Origin: Sphingobacteriales bacterium
GTDB lineage: Bacteria > Bacteroidota > Bacteroidia > Chitinophagales > UBA2359
Assembly (NCBI GenBank): GCA_016700115.1
Contig: CP064999.1
Coordinates: 2,666,001 to 2,730,000 of the forward strand
Direction of reading: 5' to 3'
Length of the DNA: 64,000 nt
Under the pieces are notes generated by a model that was given only the letters and a program-made list of their open reading frames with translations, was not told the origin of the DNA and ran no database searches. Of this stretch, positions 16,101-24,913 are shown piece by piece (within the stretch, counting starts at the first letter, position 1; each line of letters opens with the position of its first letter). The position numbers and the translations under genes were made by a program.

Positions 16101-17627
16101 ATGAAAAAAATATGCAACTTCGCAGTTTTTTTTCTCGGCATCGGTTTTTTGATACAGGCTCAAAACGACTGTGTTCCGGGTAAAGTGTATGATTATAACG
16201 GGCAATTAGAGGCTTTCAAATCATTAGCTTTATTAGATAATGGGGACTACATAGCAGGTGGTTCTTCATGGAGTTCTACGGTTGGGTATTATAATATGTA
16301 CTATGCCCGAATAGATATATGTGGCGACACTATATGGTCAATTCCCTATGGGCAAAGCTATGAAAGTTTTGTTGATGCTGACATTTACTACAAATCAGGA
16401 GATGATTTTGCAGTATCCGCCACCGCTTATTACAACCATATAACCCAGATTTACGGATTTGGTTTGGTGAAACTTGACCTGAACGGCGATACCGTTTGGC
16501 TGCGCACCTATCTGAACAGCATAAAGGTTACTGGTCCCAAAGACGTTATCCAAACCTCGGACGGCGGGTTTGCGCTGGTGGGTTTTTCACAAAACTTTCC
16601 CAACGACTATGCACAAATTTGGTTTATCAAAACCGATGCCGAAGGCAATATAGAATGGGACAGATATTACGGCACTGACAGTAATTCGGAAGGTGGAGAA
16701 CACCTGATGCAACTGCCCGATGGAGGGTATTTAATATTGGGCTACCGATACAATCATTCCACCCAAGTGTACCGTATCTTGCTTATCCGCACCAATTACC
16801 AAGGCGATGTTTTGTGGGAACGGCTTTATGGAAACAACTATTTTACAGGAGGAACGCATATTATCCCTGTGTCAGACGGTTATATGTTAGTGGGTACCCA
16901 ACATCCGGGAACTACTTGGCAAACTAACGGCGATGCTTATGTATTAAAAACAGATACTTTTGGCATCACACAATGGTCACATACTTTTGGCGGTTATTAT
17001 TACGAACAGTTTGACAAAATCATGCAACTTTCCGATGGGAATTTTATGATTTTAGGAAGTACTTCTACCTTTGGCACAGGCGGCGGTTCGCCCGATGGAT
17101 GGCTGTTTAAAATCAGCGCGGAGGGCGACAGCCTCTGGAGCAGAACTTACCGCTACGAAACTGCAGCAGACCGCTCAGAGTATTTATGGGACTTTCAGCC
17201 TGCTCCTGATGGCGGTTTTATGTTGGCAGGTTTTTGTGGCAGGGTGTTTCCCAACAATCAAGACGCATGGGTCATCCGCACCGACAGCCTCGGCAATCCC
17301 TGCCCGCCCTACAATGGCTGCGATTGGCCGGTAGGTATAGCACCGGTTCCCCTCTTGGGAGGGGCAGGGGTGGTCGTCTATCCCAACCCCGCTCAAAACA
17401 CCCTTCAAATCACGTTCCCCGATCTTTCCGCCGGCTCGTTGAGCGAAGCCGAAACGAGCCTTACCCTTCTCTCCCTCACCGGTCAGACCGTCCTGCAAAC
17501 TACTTTGGGTGCAGGGGAAACGAGTAAAACCATTTCGGTGGCACATCTGCCGGAGGGGGTGTATGTTTATACCGTAGCACAATCGGGCGCAGTTTTGGCG
17601 CGGGGTAAGGTGGCGGTGGTGCGATAG
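16101..17627 (+). CDS. cassette D large secreted protein: repeat domain plus T9SS type A sorting domain
   Basis: 508 residues from ATG 16101, the same length as the cassette B protein with no indel. Signal peptide MKKICNFAVFFLGIGFLIQAQ. The N-terminal ~240 residues are a diverged paralogue of B (for example CVPGKVYDYNGQLEAFKSLALLDNGDY), while from about base 16834 to the end the two genes are nearly identical, which fits recent gene conversion. Blades carry the DGG[FY]-x3-G signatures and the end is a type A sorting domain with LPEGVYVYTVAQSG. Predicted surface or secreted; function unknown. Confidence 0.85.
   Translation: MKKICNFAVFFLGIGFLIQAQNDCVPGKVYDYNGQLEAFKSLALLDNGDYIAGGSSWSSTVGYYNMYYARIDICGDTIWSIPYGQSYESFVDADIYYKSGDDFAVSATAYYNHITQIYGFGLVKLDLNGDTVWLRTYLNSIKVTGPKDVIQTSDGGFALVGFSQNFPNDYAQIWFIKTDAEGNIEWDRYYGTDSNSEGGEHLMQLPDGGYLILGYRYNHSTQVYRILLIRTNYQGDVLWERLYGNNYFTGGTHIIPVSDGYMLVGTQHPGTTWQTNGDAYVLKTDTFGITQWSHTFGGYYYEQFDKIMQLSDGNFMILGSTSTFGTGGGSPDGWLFKISAEGDSLWSRTYRYETAADRSEYLWDFQPAPDGGFMLAGFCGRVFPNNQDAWVIRTDSLGNPCPPYNGCDWPVGIAPVPLLGGAGVVVYPNPAQNTLQITFPDLSAGSLSEAETSLTLLSLTGQTVLQTTLGAGETSKTISVAHLPEGVYVYTVAQSGAVLARGKVAVVR
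17349..17364. repeat. GC-rich palindrome in frame before the sorting domain
   Basis: Copy of 11956-11971 carried in the converted 3' half of the gene (offset 5393 bp). Confidence 0.55.
17433..17460. repeat. second-family palindrome in frame inside the sorting domain
   Basis: Copy of 12040-12067 with the same perfect GGCTCGTT/AACGAGCC arms. Confidence 0.55.
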
Positions 17628-17951
17628 TGAAAAGTGAAAAACTAAAAGTGAAAAGTAAAAACCTGAAAGGCAGGGTGTTTAAAAACCTCATAGTTTTGGC
17701 GAAACAAATTCCCGCCAACTTACAATTCCGTGTGCAAAGAGTTAAACAAACAAACTATATTTGTAAGAACCAAATCATACCGGAACATGAAACAAACAAC
17801 CATTGCGCAAACGGCAAAGCAACTCACCCCAACAGAAACGTCATTGGTACAAACTATAGCCCAAAGCAATACTAAGGCTGCTTTTGAAGCACAATGTATC
17901 CGCTATCTTACACATGGGGAGGAGTACCAAATACAATTGCCTCCTTTGCCT
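17628..17951 (+). repeat. leader direct repeat, copy 3 (cassette E)
   Basis: Same element as 12235-12558 and 15012-15335. Confidence 0.8.
17756..17763 (+). promoter_or_regulatory. -7 box of cassette E
   Basis: TATATTTG, 24 bp before ATG 17787, in the shared leader. Confidence 0.6.
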
Positions 17952-18710
17952 AATTTAAGTGGTTTTGAGGGAATGACAGGCGTTGGAGACGGCAGCCCCG
18001 AAGCCCTAGCAGACGACATCAGAAACAATTCGGTTTCGGATAACGAACTATCTGTCCGTACCACACAGGCTGTGCAATACTATTTGCAACAGGACTCTAC
18101 CCAACAAGAGGCGATTGATTTTTTAACCGAATTGGATACCCGTCTGGCCAGAACCATGTTGCTGGGCGCTTACATGCAACAGGGCGATACCGCCTTGGTC
18201 AGGCACTACCGTCTGTTACTCGATGCTGATACTGTTGTAAATGCCTATCTAAAAGATTATTACAAGCTGTTGGAACTGGTGGTCAAAGACGGGCGCAGTC
18301 TGTATGATTTGACCGAGCAAGAAATTGTAGAATTTGAAGAGCTTGCGGTAAACGACAATACTGTTGCCGCAACATATATTCAGTCTTTGTTGGCCATTCC
18401 TCGTTTGCAAACCTACGACCGAACTCCTCAGCCAATAGGCCAGAGTGCTAAACGCCCGAACCAGACTTCGCTGTCACAAAAACAAAATTGGTTCTATCCC
18501 AATCCAGCAACTCACAGTATTCGTCTGAAAACCGTTGAACCTTGGCAGAGACTTACACTTTACAATTTATATGGACAAGTGCAAGCGAGCTATATCAATG
18601 TTTCCGAAGCCTATGCTTTGCCCATTGGTCTGGCAAACGGCATTTATATCCTATCTTTACAATTAAGTGACGGGAATGTTAAAACGGGCAAATTGTTCAT
18701 CTCCAAATAA
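17787..18710 (+). CDS. cassette E small protein (long type) with T9SS sorting domain
   Basis: 307 residues from ATG 17787. Collinear with the cassette D protein: identical head, closely similar helical middle (VQYYLQQDSTQQEAIDFL; LLGAYMQQGDTALVRHYRLLL; VKDGRSLYDLTEQE), then a diverged sorting domain (WFYPNPATHSIRLKT...LANGIYILSLQLSDGNVKTGKLFISK). Divergence grows from 5' to 3', so the head has been copied more recently than the tail. No signal peptide. 8-bp gap to the large gene, the same as in cassettes B and D. Confidence 0.75.
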   Translation: MKQTTIAQTAKQLTPTETSLVQTIAQSNTKAAFEAQCIRYLTHGEEYQIQLPPLPNLSGFEGMTGVGDGSPEALADDIRNNSVSDNELSVRTTQAVQYYLQQDSTQQEAIDFLTELDTRLARTMLLGAYMQQGDTALVRHYRLLLDADTVVNAYLKDYYKLLELVVKDGRSLYDLTEQEIVEFEELAVNDNTVAATYIQSLLAIPRLQTYDRTPQPIGQSAKRPNQTSLSQKQNWFYPNPATHSIRLKTVEPWQRLTLYNLYGQVQASYINVSEAYALPIGLANGIYILSLQLSDGNVKTGKLFISK

Positions 18711-18718
18711 TTTGCGCT

Positions 18719-20242
18719 ATGAATAACCCACACTTTATTTTAGTTTTTTTATTGTGCGTCCCTATACCTTTAAAGGCTCAAACCGATTGTTCGCCGGATA
18801 ACCTATATGATTTTAACGGATATTATGATACTTTCAAATCCATAGTATTATTAGAAAACGATGATTACCTGACAGGAGGTTCAACTTTAAACTTATCACC
18901 CAATAATTCTAAAATGTGTTTTGCCAGAATAGATGCTTGCGGTGATAGTATTTGGACTCGTGCCTATGGTCAGCTAAATGAAAGTTTTATAGATGCCGAT
19001 ATATACTACAAATCCGGAGATAATTTTGTGGTTTCTGCAACTGCACATTATAGTTTTGAAACAACAGAATACAGTTATGCTTTGCTAAAACTTGGCTTGG
19101 AAGGTGATACTATTTGGCTACGAAAATATTTAGGAGGCCTCAAAATCACAGGGGCCAAAGACGTTATCCAAACCTCGGACGGAGGGTTTGCACTGGTAGG
19201 TTTTTCGCAAAACTTTCCCAACGACTATGCACGGATATGGTTTATCAAAACAGATTCCGATGGCAATATGGAATGGGACAGATATTATGGCACTGACAAC
19301 AACTCGGAAGCCGGCGAACACCTGATGCAACTACCAGACGGAGGGTATTTAATATTGGGCAGTCGTATCTACCCTGGTACAGAAACCGTTAAAATCTGGC
19401 TAATCCGCATCAACCCACAGGGCGATGTTTTGTGGGAACGGTTTTATGGGAACAATTTTGCTACTTACGGTTCACATATAATACAGGTATCGGATGGCTA
19501 TATGATAACTGGTAATCAATATGCTGCCCCCACCTGGCAGATTGCCGGCAATGCCTACATTCTAAAAACAGACACCTTTGGCATTACGCAGTGGGTGCGC
19601 ACTTATGGGGGAGAGTATAGTGAGAATATTACTAAAATCATGCCTTTGGAAGATGGCAACTTTATGTGTGTTGCCAATAATGCTTCTTTTGGCACCGGCG
19701 GTGGTTCTGCCGACGGCTGGCTGTTTAAAATCAACGCGGAGGGTGACAGTCTATGGAGCAGAACCTACCGCTACGAAACGGCAGCCAATCGTTCAGAGTA
19801 TTTATGGGACTTTGCCCCTGCTCCTGATGGCGGTTTTATGTTGGCAGGCTTTTGCGGCAGGGTATTTCCCAACAATCAAGATGCTTGGGTCATCCGCACC
19901 GACAGCCTCGGCAACCCCTGCCCGCCCTACAATGGCTGCGATTGGCCGGTGGGAATATTACCCCCCGGCCCCCTAAAGGGGGAGAAAACCATACATATTT
20001 ACCCCAATCCCGCCCAAAACACCCTAACATTTGAATTAACAGATGTCTTAAAGTCCCCTTCAGGGGATTTAGGGGTAAAACTTCTCTCCCTCACCGGCCA
20101 AACCGTGATGCAAACTACTCTTGGTGCAGGCGAAACCCATAAAACCATTTCGGTGGCACATCTGCCGGAGGGGGTGTATGTTTATACCGTAGCACAATCG
20201 GGCGCAGTTTTGGCGCGGGGGAAGGTGGCGGTGGTGAGATAG
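18719..20242 (+). CDS. cassette E large secreted protein: repeat domain plus T9SS type A sorting domain
   Basis: 507 residues from ATG 18719. Signal peptide MNNPHFILVFLLCVPIPLKAQ; blades as in B and D (VIQTSDGGFALVGF, LPDGGYLILG, VSDGYMITG, LEDGNFMCVA, APDGGFMLAGF); sorting domain HIYPNPAQNTLTF...LPEGVYVYTVAQSG...ARGKVAVVR. Its N-terminus is closer to B (YDFNGYYDTFKSIV; NESFIDADIYYK) than to D. It closes the cassette array; a hairpin terminator for both strands follows. Confidence 0.85.
   Translation: MNNPHFILVFLLCVPIPLKAQTDCSPDNLYDFNGYYDTFKSIVLLENDDYLTGGSTLNLSPNNSKMCFARIDACGDSIWTRAYGQLNESFIDADIYYKSGDNFVVSATAHYSFETTEYSYALLKLGLEGDTIWLRKYLGGLKITGAKDVIQTSDGGFALVGFSQNFPNDYARIWFIKTDSDGNMEWDRYYGTDNNSEAGEHLMQLPDGGYLILGSRIYPGTETVKIWLIRINPQGDVLWERFYGNNFATYGSHIIQVSDGYMITGNQYAAPTWQIAGNAYILKTDTFGITQWVRTYGGEYSENITKIMPLEDGNFMCVANNASFGTGGGSADGWLFKINAEGDSLWSRTYRYETAANRSEYLWDFAPAPDGGFMLAGFCGRVFPNNQDAWVIRTDSLGNPCPPYNGCDWPVGILPPGPLKGEKTIHIYPNPAQNTLTFELTDVLKSPSGDLGVKLLSLTGQTVMQTTLGAGETHKTISVAHLPEGVYVYTVAQSGAVLARGKVAVVR
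19969..19982. repeat. GC-rich palindrome in frame before the sorting domain
   Basis: CCCCC-TAAA-GGGGG, encoding PPGPLKGEK just ahead of the YPNP motif. Confidence 0.6.
20055..20080. repeat. short GC-rich palindromic element in frame inside the sorting domain
   Basis: CCCC-TTCA-GGGG (20055-20066) then ATTTAGGGG; encodes SPSGDLGVKL, a shorter form of the element at 9861 and 14803 in the same protein position. Confidence 0.6.
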
Positions 20243-20362
20243 GAGGATTAAGCTTGTCAGCAGGTAAAGAATTACAGAATGGCTAAAACTATAATAGTAT
20301 TGGTTAATTGTTCGAGTTTGTTGGATTTAAAAGGAGTATTACCCATTGACAAAACCAAAAAA

Positions 20363-20395
20363 TTAATGCCACTACCTTGGAAGGAGTGGCATTAA
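20363..20395. terminator. bidirectional terminator between the cassette array and acn
   Basis: Perfect 11-nt arms TTAATGCCACT (20363-20373) and AGTGGCATTAA (20385-20395), with an inner CCTT/AAGG pairing, A-rich on the left and T-containing on the right. It lies between convergent genes (cassette E and aconitase) and can serve both strands. Confidence 0.75.
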
Positions 20396-20453
20396 TATAG
20401 ACTAACCTAACAGCCAATTTAACAAATCAATCCTCTAAGTTAAAAGACAGGTT

Positions 20454-22727
20454 TCACACAAGTTGTTTTTGACGAATCAGATTTAGTGCACTACCTGCTT
20501 TAAACCAGGCTATTTGTTGCTCGTTGTAAGTATGTTTTGCTTCAAATGAGTTGGAACTTCCATCAGCATGGGTTAATACGATAGTCAGGTTTTTACCGGG
20601 TTCAAAATGGGTTAAACCTACTACATCAACAACATCATCCTGACGGATCAGGTCGTAATCAGCAGGATTGACAAAAGTCAGTGCCAGCATACCTTGTTTT
20701 TTAAGGTTTGTTTCATGAATACGGGCAAACGATTTAACGACAACAGCTCTTACTCCCAAATGACGGGGTTCCATGGCGGCATGTTCACGACTTGAGCCTT
20801 CTCCGTAGTTTTCTTCACCAAAAACTATGGTGCCTATTCCTTTTGCTTTAAAATAGCGAGCTAAATCCGGAACTGCTGTAAATTCTCCGGTTAAGGGATT
20901 AAAGACAGTATTTGCCAGATCATTGAAATAGTTAGTTGCCCCGATGAGCATATTGTTAGAGATATTATCCAAATGACCGCGAAAGCGCAGCCAAGGTCCG
21001 GCCATCGAGATATGATCAGTTGTACATTTGCCTTTGGCTTTGATGAGCAATCGAAGACCTTTCAGGTCAGTACCTTCCCAAGCGGGGAAAGGAGAGAGCA
21101 ATTGTAAGCGTTTGGAATCGGGATGAACGACAACATTAACCTTACTGCTATCATCCGCAGGGGCAACATAGCCTGCATCTTTCACATCAAACCCTTTTTG
21201 GGGCAATTCATCGCCAAAAGGAGGATCTAACTTTACTTCAATTCCGTCTTCATTAATTAAGGTATCGGCAAGCGGATTGAAGGAAAGGTCGCCTGCAAGT
21301 ACCATGGCCGTAACGATTTCGGGCGATGCGACAAATGCTCGGGTGGCGGGATTGCCATCATTTCGTTTGGCAAAGTTCCGGTTGAACGAGGTAATAATCG
21401 AGTTGGCCTTGTTTGGGTCGTTAGTATGCCGGCTCCATTGCCCGATACAAGGCCCGCAGGCATTCGCCAGCACAACTCCGCCTATTTTTTCAAACAAACT
21501 GAGGATTCCATCTCGTTCTACGGTATAACGAACTTGTTCAGAACCGGGAGTGATGGTAAATTCAGACTTTGCTTTCAATTTTTTAGCGATTGCCTGCTTT
21601 GCGATAGAAGCAGCTCTATCCAAATCCTCGTAAGAGGAGTTTGTGCAAGAACCTATCAATCCTACTTCTAACTTTTGCGGATAACCATTGTCTTTTACTG
21701 CTTTTGCAAACTCAGAAATTGGCCATGCCAAATCAGGGGTGTAGGGACCATTTACATGGGGTTCGAGCGAGGAAAGATCAATTTCTATAACCTGATCAAA
21801 ATATTTTTCGGGGTGTAGGTAAACTTCATCATCACCGGTCAGGTGGTGTGCGATAGCATCGGCAAGTTCGGCTATTTCTTTTCGTTCAGTTGCTCGTAAG
21901 TATCTGCTCATAGCCTCGTCGTAGCCAAACAAAGAGGTAGTTGCGCCGATTTCAGCACCCATATTGCAAATTGTTCCCTTTCCTGTACACGATATATTGC
22001 GGGCACCTTCGCCAAAGTATTCCAGAATACATCCGGTACCCCCTTTCACAGTCAAGATACCGGCTACTTTCAATATAACATCTTTTGCCGAAGTCCAACC
22101 GTTCATTTTTCCGGTGAGTTTAACTCCGATGAGTTTGGGCATCAGCAGTTCCCAAGCCATTCCGGCCATTACATCTACTGCATCTGCTCCACCTACTCCG
22201 ATAGCTACCATACCCAAACCGCCTGCATTAACGGTATGGGAGTCAGTTCCGATCATCATGCCACCCGGGAAAGCATAATTCTCTAAAACCACTTGGTGTA
22301 TAATACCGGCACCGGGTTTCCAAAATCCAATTCCGTATTTATCAGACACAGAAGCCAAAAAGTCATAGACCTCTTTGTTGGTGTCAATTGCTTCAGCCAG
22401 GTCTTTTTCTGCTCCGTTTTTGGCTAAAATCAAATGGTCGCAGTGAACAGTACTTGGCACTGCCACTTTGGTTCGACCGGCTGTCATAAATTGTAGAAGT
22501 GCCATTTGTGCGGTGGCATCCTGCATTGCCACTCGGTCAGGAGCAAAATCAACATAGTCGTTTCCTCTGCTTAAAGCTGTTTGAGGTAACCGGTTTTCCC
22601 ATAAATGGCTATACAGAATTTTTTCGGTCAGACTGAGCGGGTGATTCAAAAAATTGCGGGCAGCGGCTACCCTTCGGGGCATATCGGCATAAACCGATTT
22701 TATCAGGTCTAAATCAAATACAGACAT
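20454..22727 (-). CDS. acn: aconitate hydratase
   Basis: 757 residues from ATG 22727, the normal length for the mitochondrial-type aconitase of Bacteroidota. It interconverts citrate and isocitrate in the TCA cycle using a [4Fe-4S] cluster. Cluster ligands are visible: Cys in IGSCTNSSYEDL (about residue 357) and the pair in NACGPCIGQW (about 418-428). Substrate loops VPSTVHCDHL and MIGTDSHTVNAGGLGM lie near the N-terminus; the swivel domain holds GKCTTDHISMAGPWLRFRGH and YGEGSSREHAAMEPRHLG. Transcribed alone, divergent from xerC across a 348-bp gap. Confidence 0.97.
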   Translation of the reverse strand: MSVFDLDLIKSVYADMPRRVAAARNFLNHPLSLTEKILYSHLWENRLPQTALSRGNDYVDFAPDRVAMQDATAQMALLQFMTAGRTKVAVPSTVHCDHLILAKNGAEKDLAEAIDTNKEVYDFLASVSDKYGIGFWKPGAGIIHQVVLENYAFPGGMMIGTDSHTVNAGGLGMVAIGVGGADAVDVMAGMAWELLMPKLIGVKLTGKMNGWTSAKDVILKVAGILTVKGGTGCILEYFGEGARNISCTGKGTICNMGAEIGATTSLFGYDEAMSRYLRATERKEIAELADAIAHHLTGDDEVYLHPEKYFDQVIEIDLSSLEPHVNGPYTPDLAWPISEFAKAVKDNGYPQKLEVGLIGSCTNSSYEDLDRAASIAKQAIAKKLKAKSEFTITPGSEQVRYTVERDGILSLFEKIGGVVLANACGPCIGQWSRHTNDPNKANSIITSFNRNFAKRNDGNPATRAFVASPEIVTAMVLAGDLSFNPLADTLINEDGIEVKLDPPFGDELPQKGFDVKDAGYVAPADDSSKVNVVVHPDSKRLQLLSPFPAWEGTDLKGLRLLIKAKGKCTTDHISMAGPWLRFRGHLDNISNNMLIGATNYFNDLANTVFNPLTGEFTAVPDLARYFKAKGIGTIVFGEENYGEGSSREHAAMEPRHLGVRAVVVKSFARIHETNLKKQGMLALTFVNPADYDLIRQDDVVDVVGLTHFEPGKNLTIVLTHADGSSNSFEAKHTYNEQQIAWFKAGSALNLIRQKQLV

Positions 22728-23075
22728 TTTATTTAGGTATGTTTAGTGAAAAATTACAAGTTGGTTAAAAAAGCGGAAAAAATTGTGCAAAATCATCAGT
22801 GAAATTATCAGAGAGATAATCGTGAATTTCAACACTCGATATCTCATTCACATGATTTTATGAAATAAATAACAATTAGGTTTGCATCAGGTTTGGTAAA
22901 GTTGTATGAAATTAAGTATTAACCAGAAGATAAACAGGGACAATAAGTGTACAATTTTAGCTATTACAAAAATAAGTGAGCGAAGGTATCAAAAATTCTT
23001 AGTGGTAATGAGCCGGAAATTTGTAGCTTTCAAAATAAATACTTTAATTTACGGGCATTAAACATTAGCGCATAG
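22728..23075. other. divergent intergenic region acn / xerC
   Basis: 348 bp, AT-rich, with no open frame of note. One exact -7 box on the plus strand, TAGGTTTG at 22877-22884, could serve xerC with a ~190-nt leader. No clear promoter for acn was found. Confidence 0.35.
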
Positions 23076-23984
23076 ATGAGTTGTACTCCACCGCTCCAAC
23101 TTTTTATTGAGTATTTAGAAAATCAGAAAAAATATTCACCACATACGGTGATTGCATACAAAAATGACATTGAGCAACTGTATGCTTATGTGGTTTTGAC
23201 TTACGAAATTCAGGATATTACCCCGGATAAAATTACCTTGCAGCATCTGAAATCGTGGATAGCTGAACTGGTTTTGCAAAAGTTGAAAATCGTAAGCATC
23301 AAGCGCAAAGTATCTGCTGTTAAATCTTACTATAAGTTTTTGAAAAGGGAGTCTATTGTAAAAGTTACTCCTACGCAAAATATACCGTCAATACAAAAGA
23401 CAGGACGAAAACTGCCGAAATATATTGATCAGGAAAAAATAGCATTTCTTTTAGATGAAGTAACGTTTACCGATGATTTTACCGGAATTAGGGATAAAAC
23501 CATTCTCGAACTGTTTTTTGCCACAGGCATGAGGGTTAGTGAGCTTTTGTCATTAACCATCAACTCAATTGACACTCAGTCTGAAACAGTAAGGTTCATT
23601 GCCAAGGGAAAAAAAGAGCGAATAATGCCACTCGGTCAAAAACAATTAAAACAACTTGAAGTTTATATGAATGTGCGCAATGAAACATTTCCCAATCCTG
23701 CGCAGGAACATTTATTTTTGAATAAAAAAGGGAATTTATTAAATCCGAAATCTGTTTACCTTTTAACCGTTAAATATTTAGGTTATGTTACCACCACATC
23801 TGCTAAAAACCCACATGTTCTGCGTCATACATTTGCCACTACTTTATTAAATAATGGAGCAGACATAAAATCAATCAGTAAACTTCTGGGACATTCCAGT
23901 CTTTCTGCTACCCAGATATATACCCACGCCTCTATTGAAAAGATAAAAGAAGCTTATAAGCAGGCACATCCCAGAGGAGGGTAA
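23076..23984 (+). CDS. xerC: tyrosine recombinase XerC-like
   Basis: 302 residues from ATG 23076. N-terminal SAM-like core-binding domain (residues 1-95, FIEYLENQKKYSPHTVIAYKNDIEQL) and catalytic domain with the full tyrosine-recombinase set: R about 153 (ATGMRVSELLSL), K about 177 (AKGKKERIMPLG), H-x-x-R about 247-250 (HVLRHTFATTLL), H about 272 (LLGHSSLSATQIYTH) and Y about 282. Resolves chromosome dimers at dif; XerC rather than XerD is inferred from the Bacteroidota context just ahead of hpf, tRNAs and tuf. Confidence 0.9.
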   Translation: MSCTPPLQLFIEYLENQKKYSPHTVIAYKNDIEQLYAYVVLTYEIQDITPDKITLQHLKSWIAELVLQKLKIVSIKRKVSAVKSYYKFLKRESIVKVTPTQNIPSIQKTGRKLPKYIDQEKIAFLLDEVTFTDDFTGIRDKTILELFFATGMRVSELLSLTINSIDTQSETVRFIAKGKKERIMPLGQKQLKQLEVYMNVRNETFPNPAQEHLFLNKKGNLLNPKSVYLLTVKYLGYVTTTSAKNPHVLRHTFATTLLNNGADIKSISKLLGHSSLSATQIYTHASIEKIKEAYKQAHPRGG

Positions 23985-24107
23985 ACACCAAAACTATAAA
24001 CAACAGTTGAGTTTATCATTTATAAATACTGAAGACATGATATAGTCAGTATTTGATACAATGAGCTTGTGAAAATGTTAATTTTTTAAACAGAAAAACA
24101 ACAATTT

Positions 24108-24410
24108 ATGAAGGTAATCATTCAATCCGTTCAGTTTACTGCAGCACAACCTTTGCTTGATTATACTGAAAAAAAAGTCAGTAAATTATCACAATATTTT
24201 GACCGTATCACCGATGCTGAAGTGTATTTGACCTTAGACAATAAGTCCAGCCATATAAAAGATAAGACCGCAAAGATTAAAATCAATCTTCCGGGTGAAC
24301 AAATCATAGCCGCAGAAACAAACAAAGTGTTTGAAGAGGCAATAGATGCGGCTGTTGAATCCTTAAAAAAGCAAATTGAAAGATATAAAGATAAAATTCG
24401 ACTTCGGTAA
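24108..24410 (+). CDS. hpf: ribosome hibernation-promoting factor, short form
   Basis: 100 residues from ATG 24108. HPF/RaiA family: MKVIIQSVQFTAAQPLLDYTEKKVSKLSQYFDRITDAEVYL, then NLPGEQIIAAETNKVFEEAIDAAVESLKKQIERYKDK. Binds the 30S decoding centre and promotes inactive ribosomes in stationary phase. Only the short N-terminal domain is present, without the dimerisation tail of long HPF. It sits between xerC and the tRNA-tuf operon, as is usual in the phylum. Confidence 0.9.
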   Translation: MKVIIQSVQFTAAQPLLDYTEKKVSKLSQYFDRITDAEVYLTLDNKSSHIKDKTAKIKINLPGEQIIAAETNKVFEEAIDAAVESLKKQIERYKDKIRLR

Positions 24411-24432
24411 TTTTTTTTCAAAAAAAATGCTC

Positions 24433-24459
24433 TTGATAAAAACAATTATCGTATCTTTG
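24433..24459 (+). promoter_or_regulatory. promoter of the tRNA-tuf-secE-nusG operon
   Basis: TTG (24433-24435) and TATCTTTG (24452-24459, exact TAnnTTTG) separated by 16 bp. Start would be near 24466, about 70 bp before tRNA-Tyr. Best-looking promoter in the window. Confidence 0.7.
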
Positions 24460-24537
24460 CACACCGAAAGAGAAAGCAGGGTTTAAAGTCAGTAAATCCT
24501 GCATTTTTGACATAGATAAGGATATAAAATTCTGATT

Positions 24538-24620
24538 GGGGGGATACCAAAGCGGCCAACTGGGGCAGACTGTAAATCTGCTGGCTCATGCCTTCGTAGG
24601 TTCGAATCCTGCTCCCCCCA
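24538..24620 (+). tRNA. tRNA-Tyr (GTA)
   Basis: 83 nt. Acceptor arms GGGGGGA (24538-24544) and TCCCCCC (24613-24619), discriminator A, anticodon GTA at 24572-24574 in loop CTGTAAA, long variable arm as expected for tRNA-Tyr, T-loop GGTTCGAATCC. CCA is not encoded. Confidence 0.97.
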
Positions 24621-24679
24621 CTCGGTATTTAATATAGAAACTTTGTGTGCCCAAACGAAAGTAACCGGCACACAAGCAG

Positions 24680-24752
24680 GCGGGAGTAGCTCAGTTGGTA
24701 GAGCATCAGCCTTCCAAGCTGAGGGTCGCGGGTTCGAGCCTCGTCTCCCGCT
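24680..24752 (+). tRNA. tRNA-Gly (TCC)
   Basis: 73 nt. Acceptor arms GCGGGAG (24680-24686) and CTCCCGC (24745-24751), discriminator T, anticodon TCC at 24713-24715 in stem TCAGC/GCTGA. CCA not encoded. Confidence 0.97.
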
Positions 24753-24784
24753 CTTTTTTCATTTGTAAACCAAATGTTAAAAAG

Positions 24785-24856
<72 letters not shown>

Positions 24857-24913
24857 CATTAAATAAAAATAAATTTAACAAAATCGCTTAAACCTAAAAA
24901 GGAAAATTAAACT

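Noticed and set aside
12235..17951. Insertion sequence or transposon behind the cassette duplications
   Set aside because: No transposase gene, no terminal inverted repeats and no target duplications seen around the repeats; homologous recombination explains the pattern.
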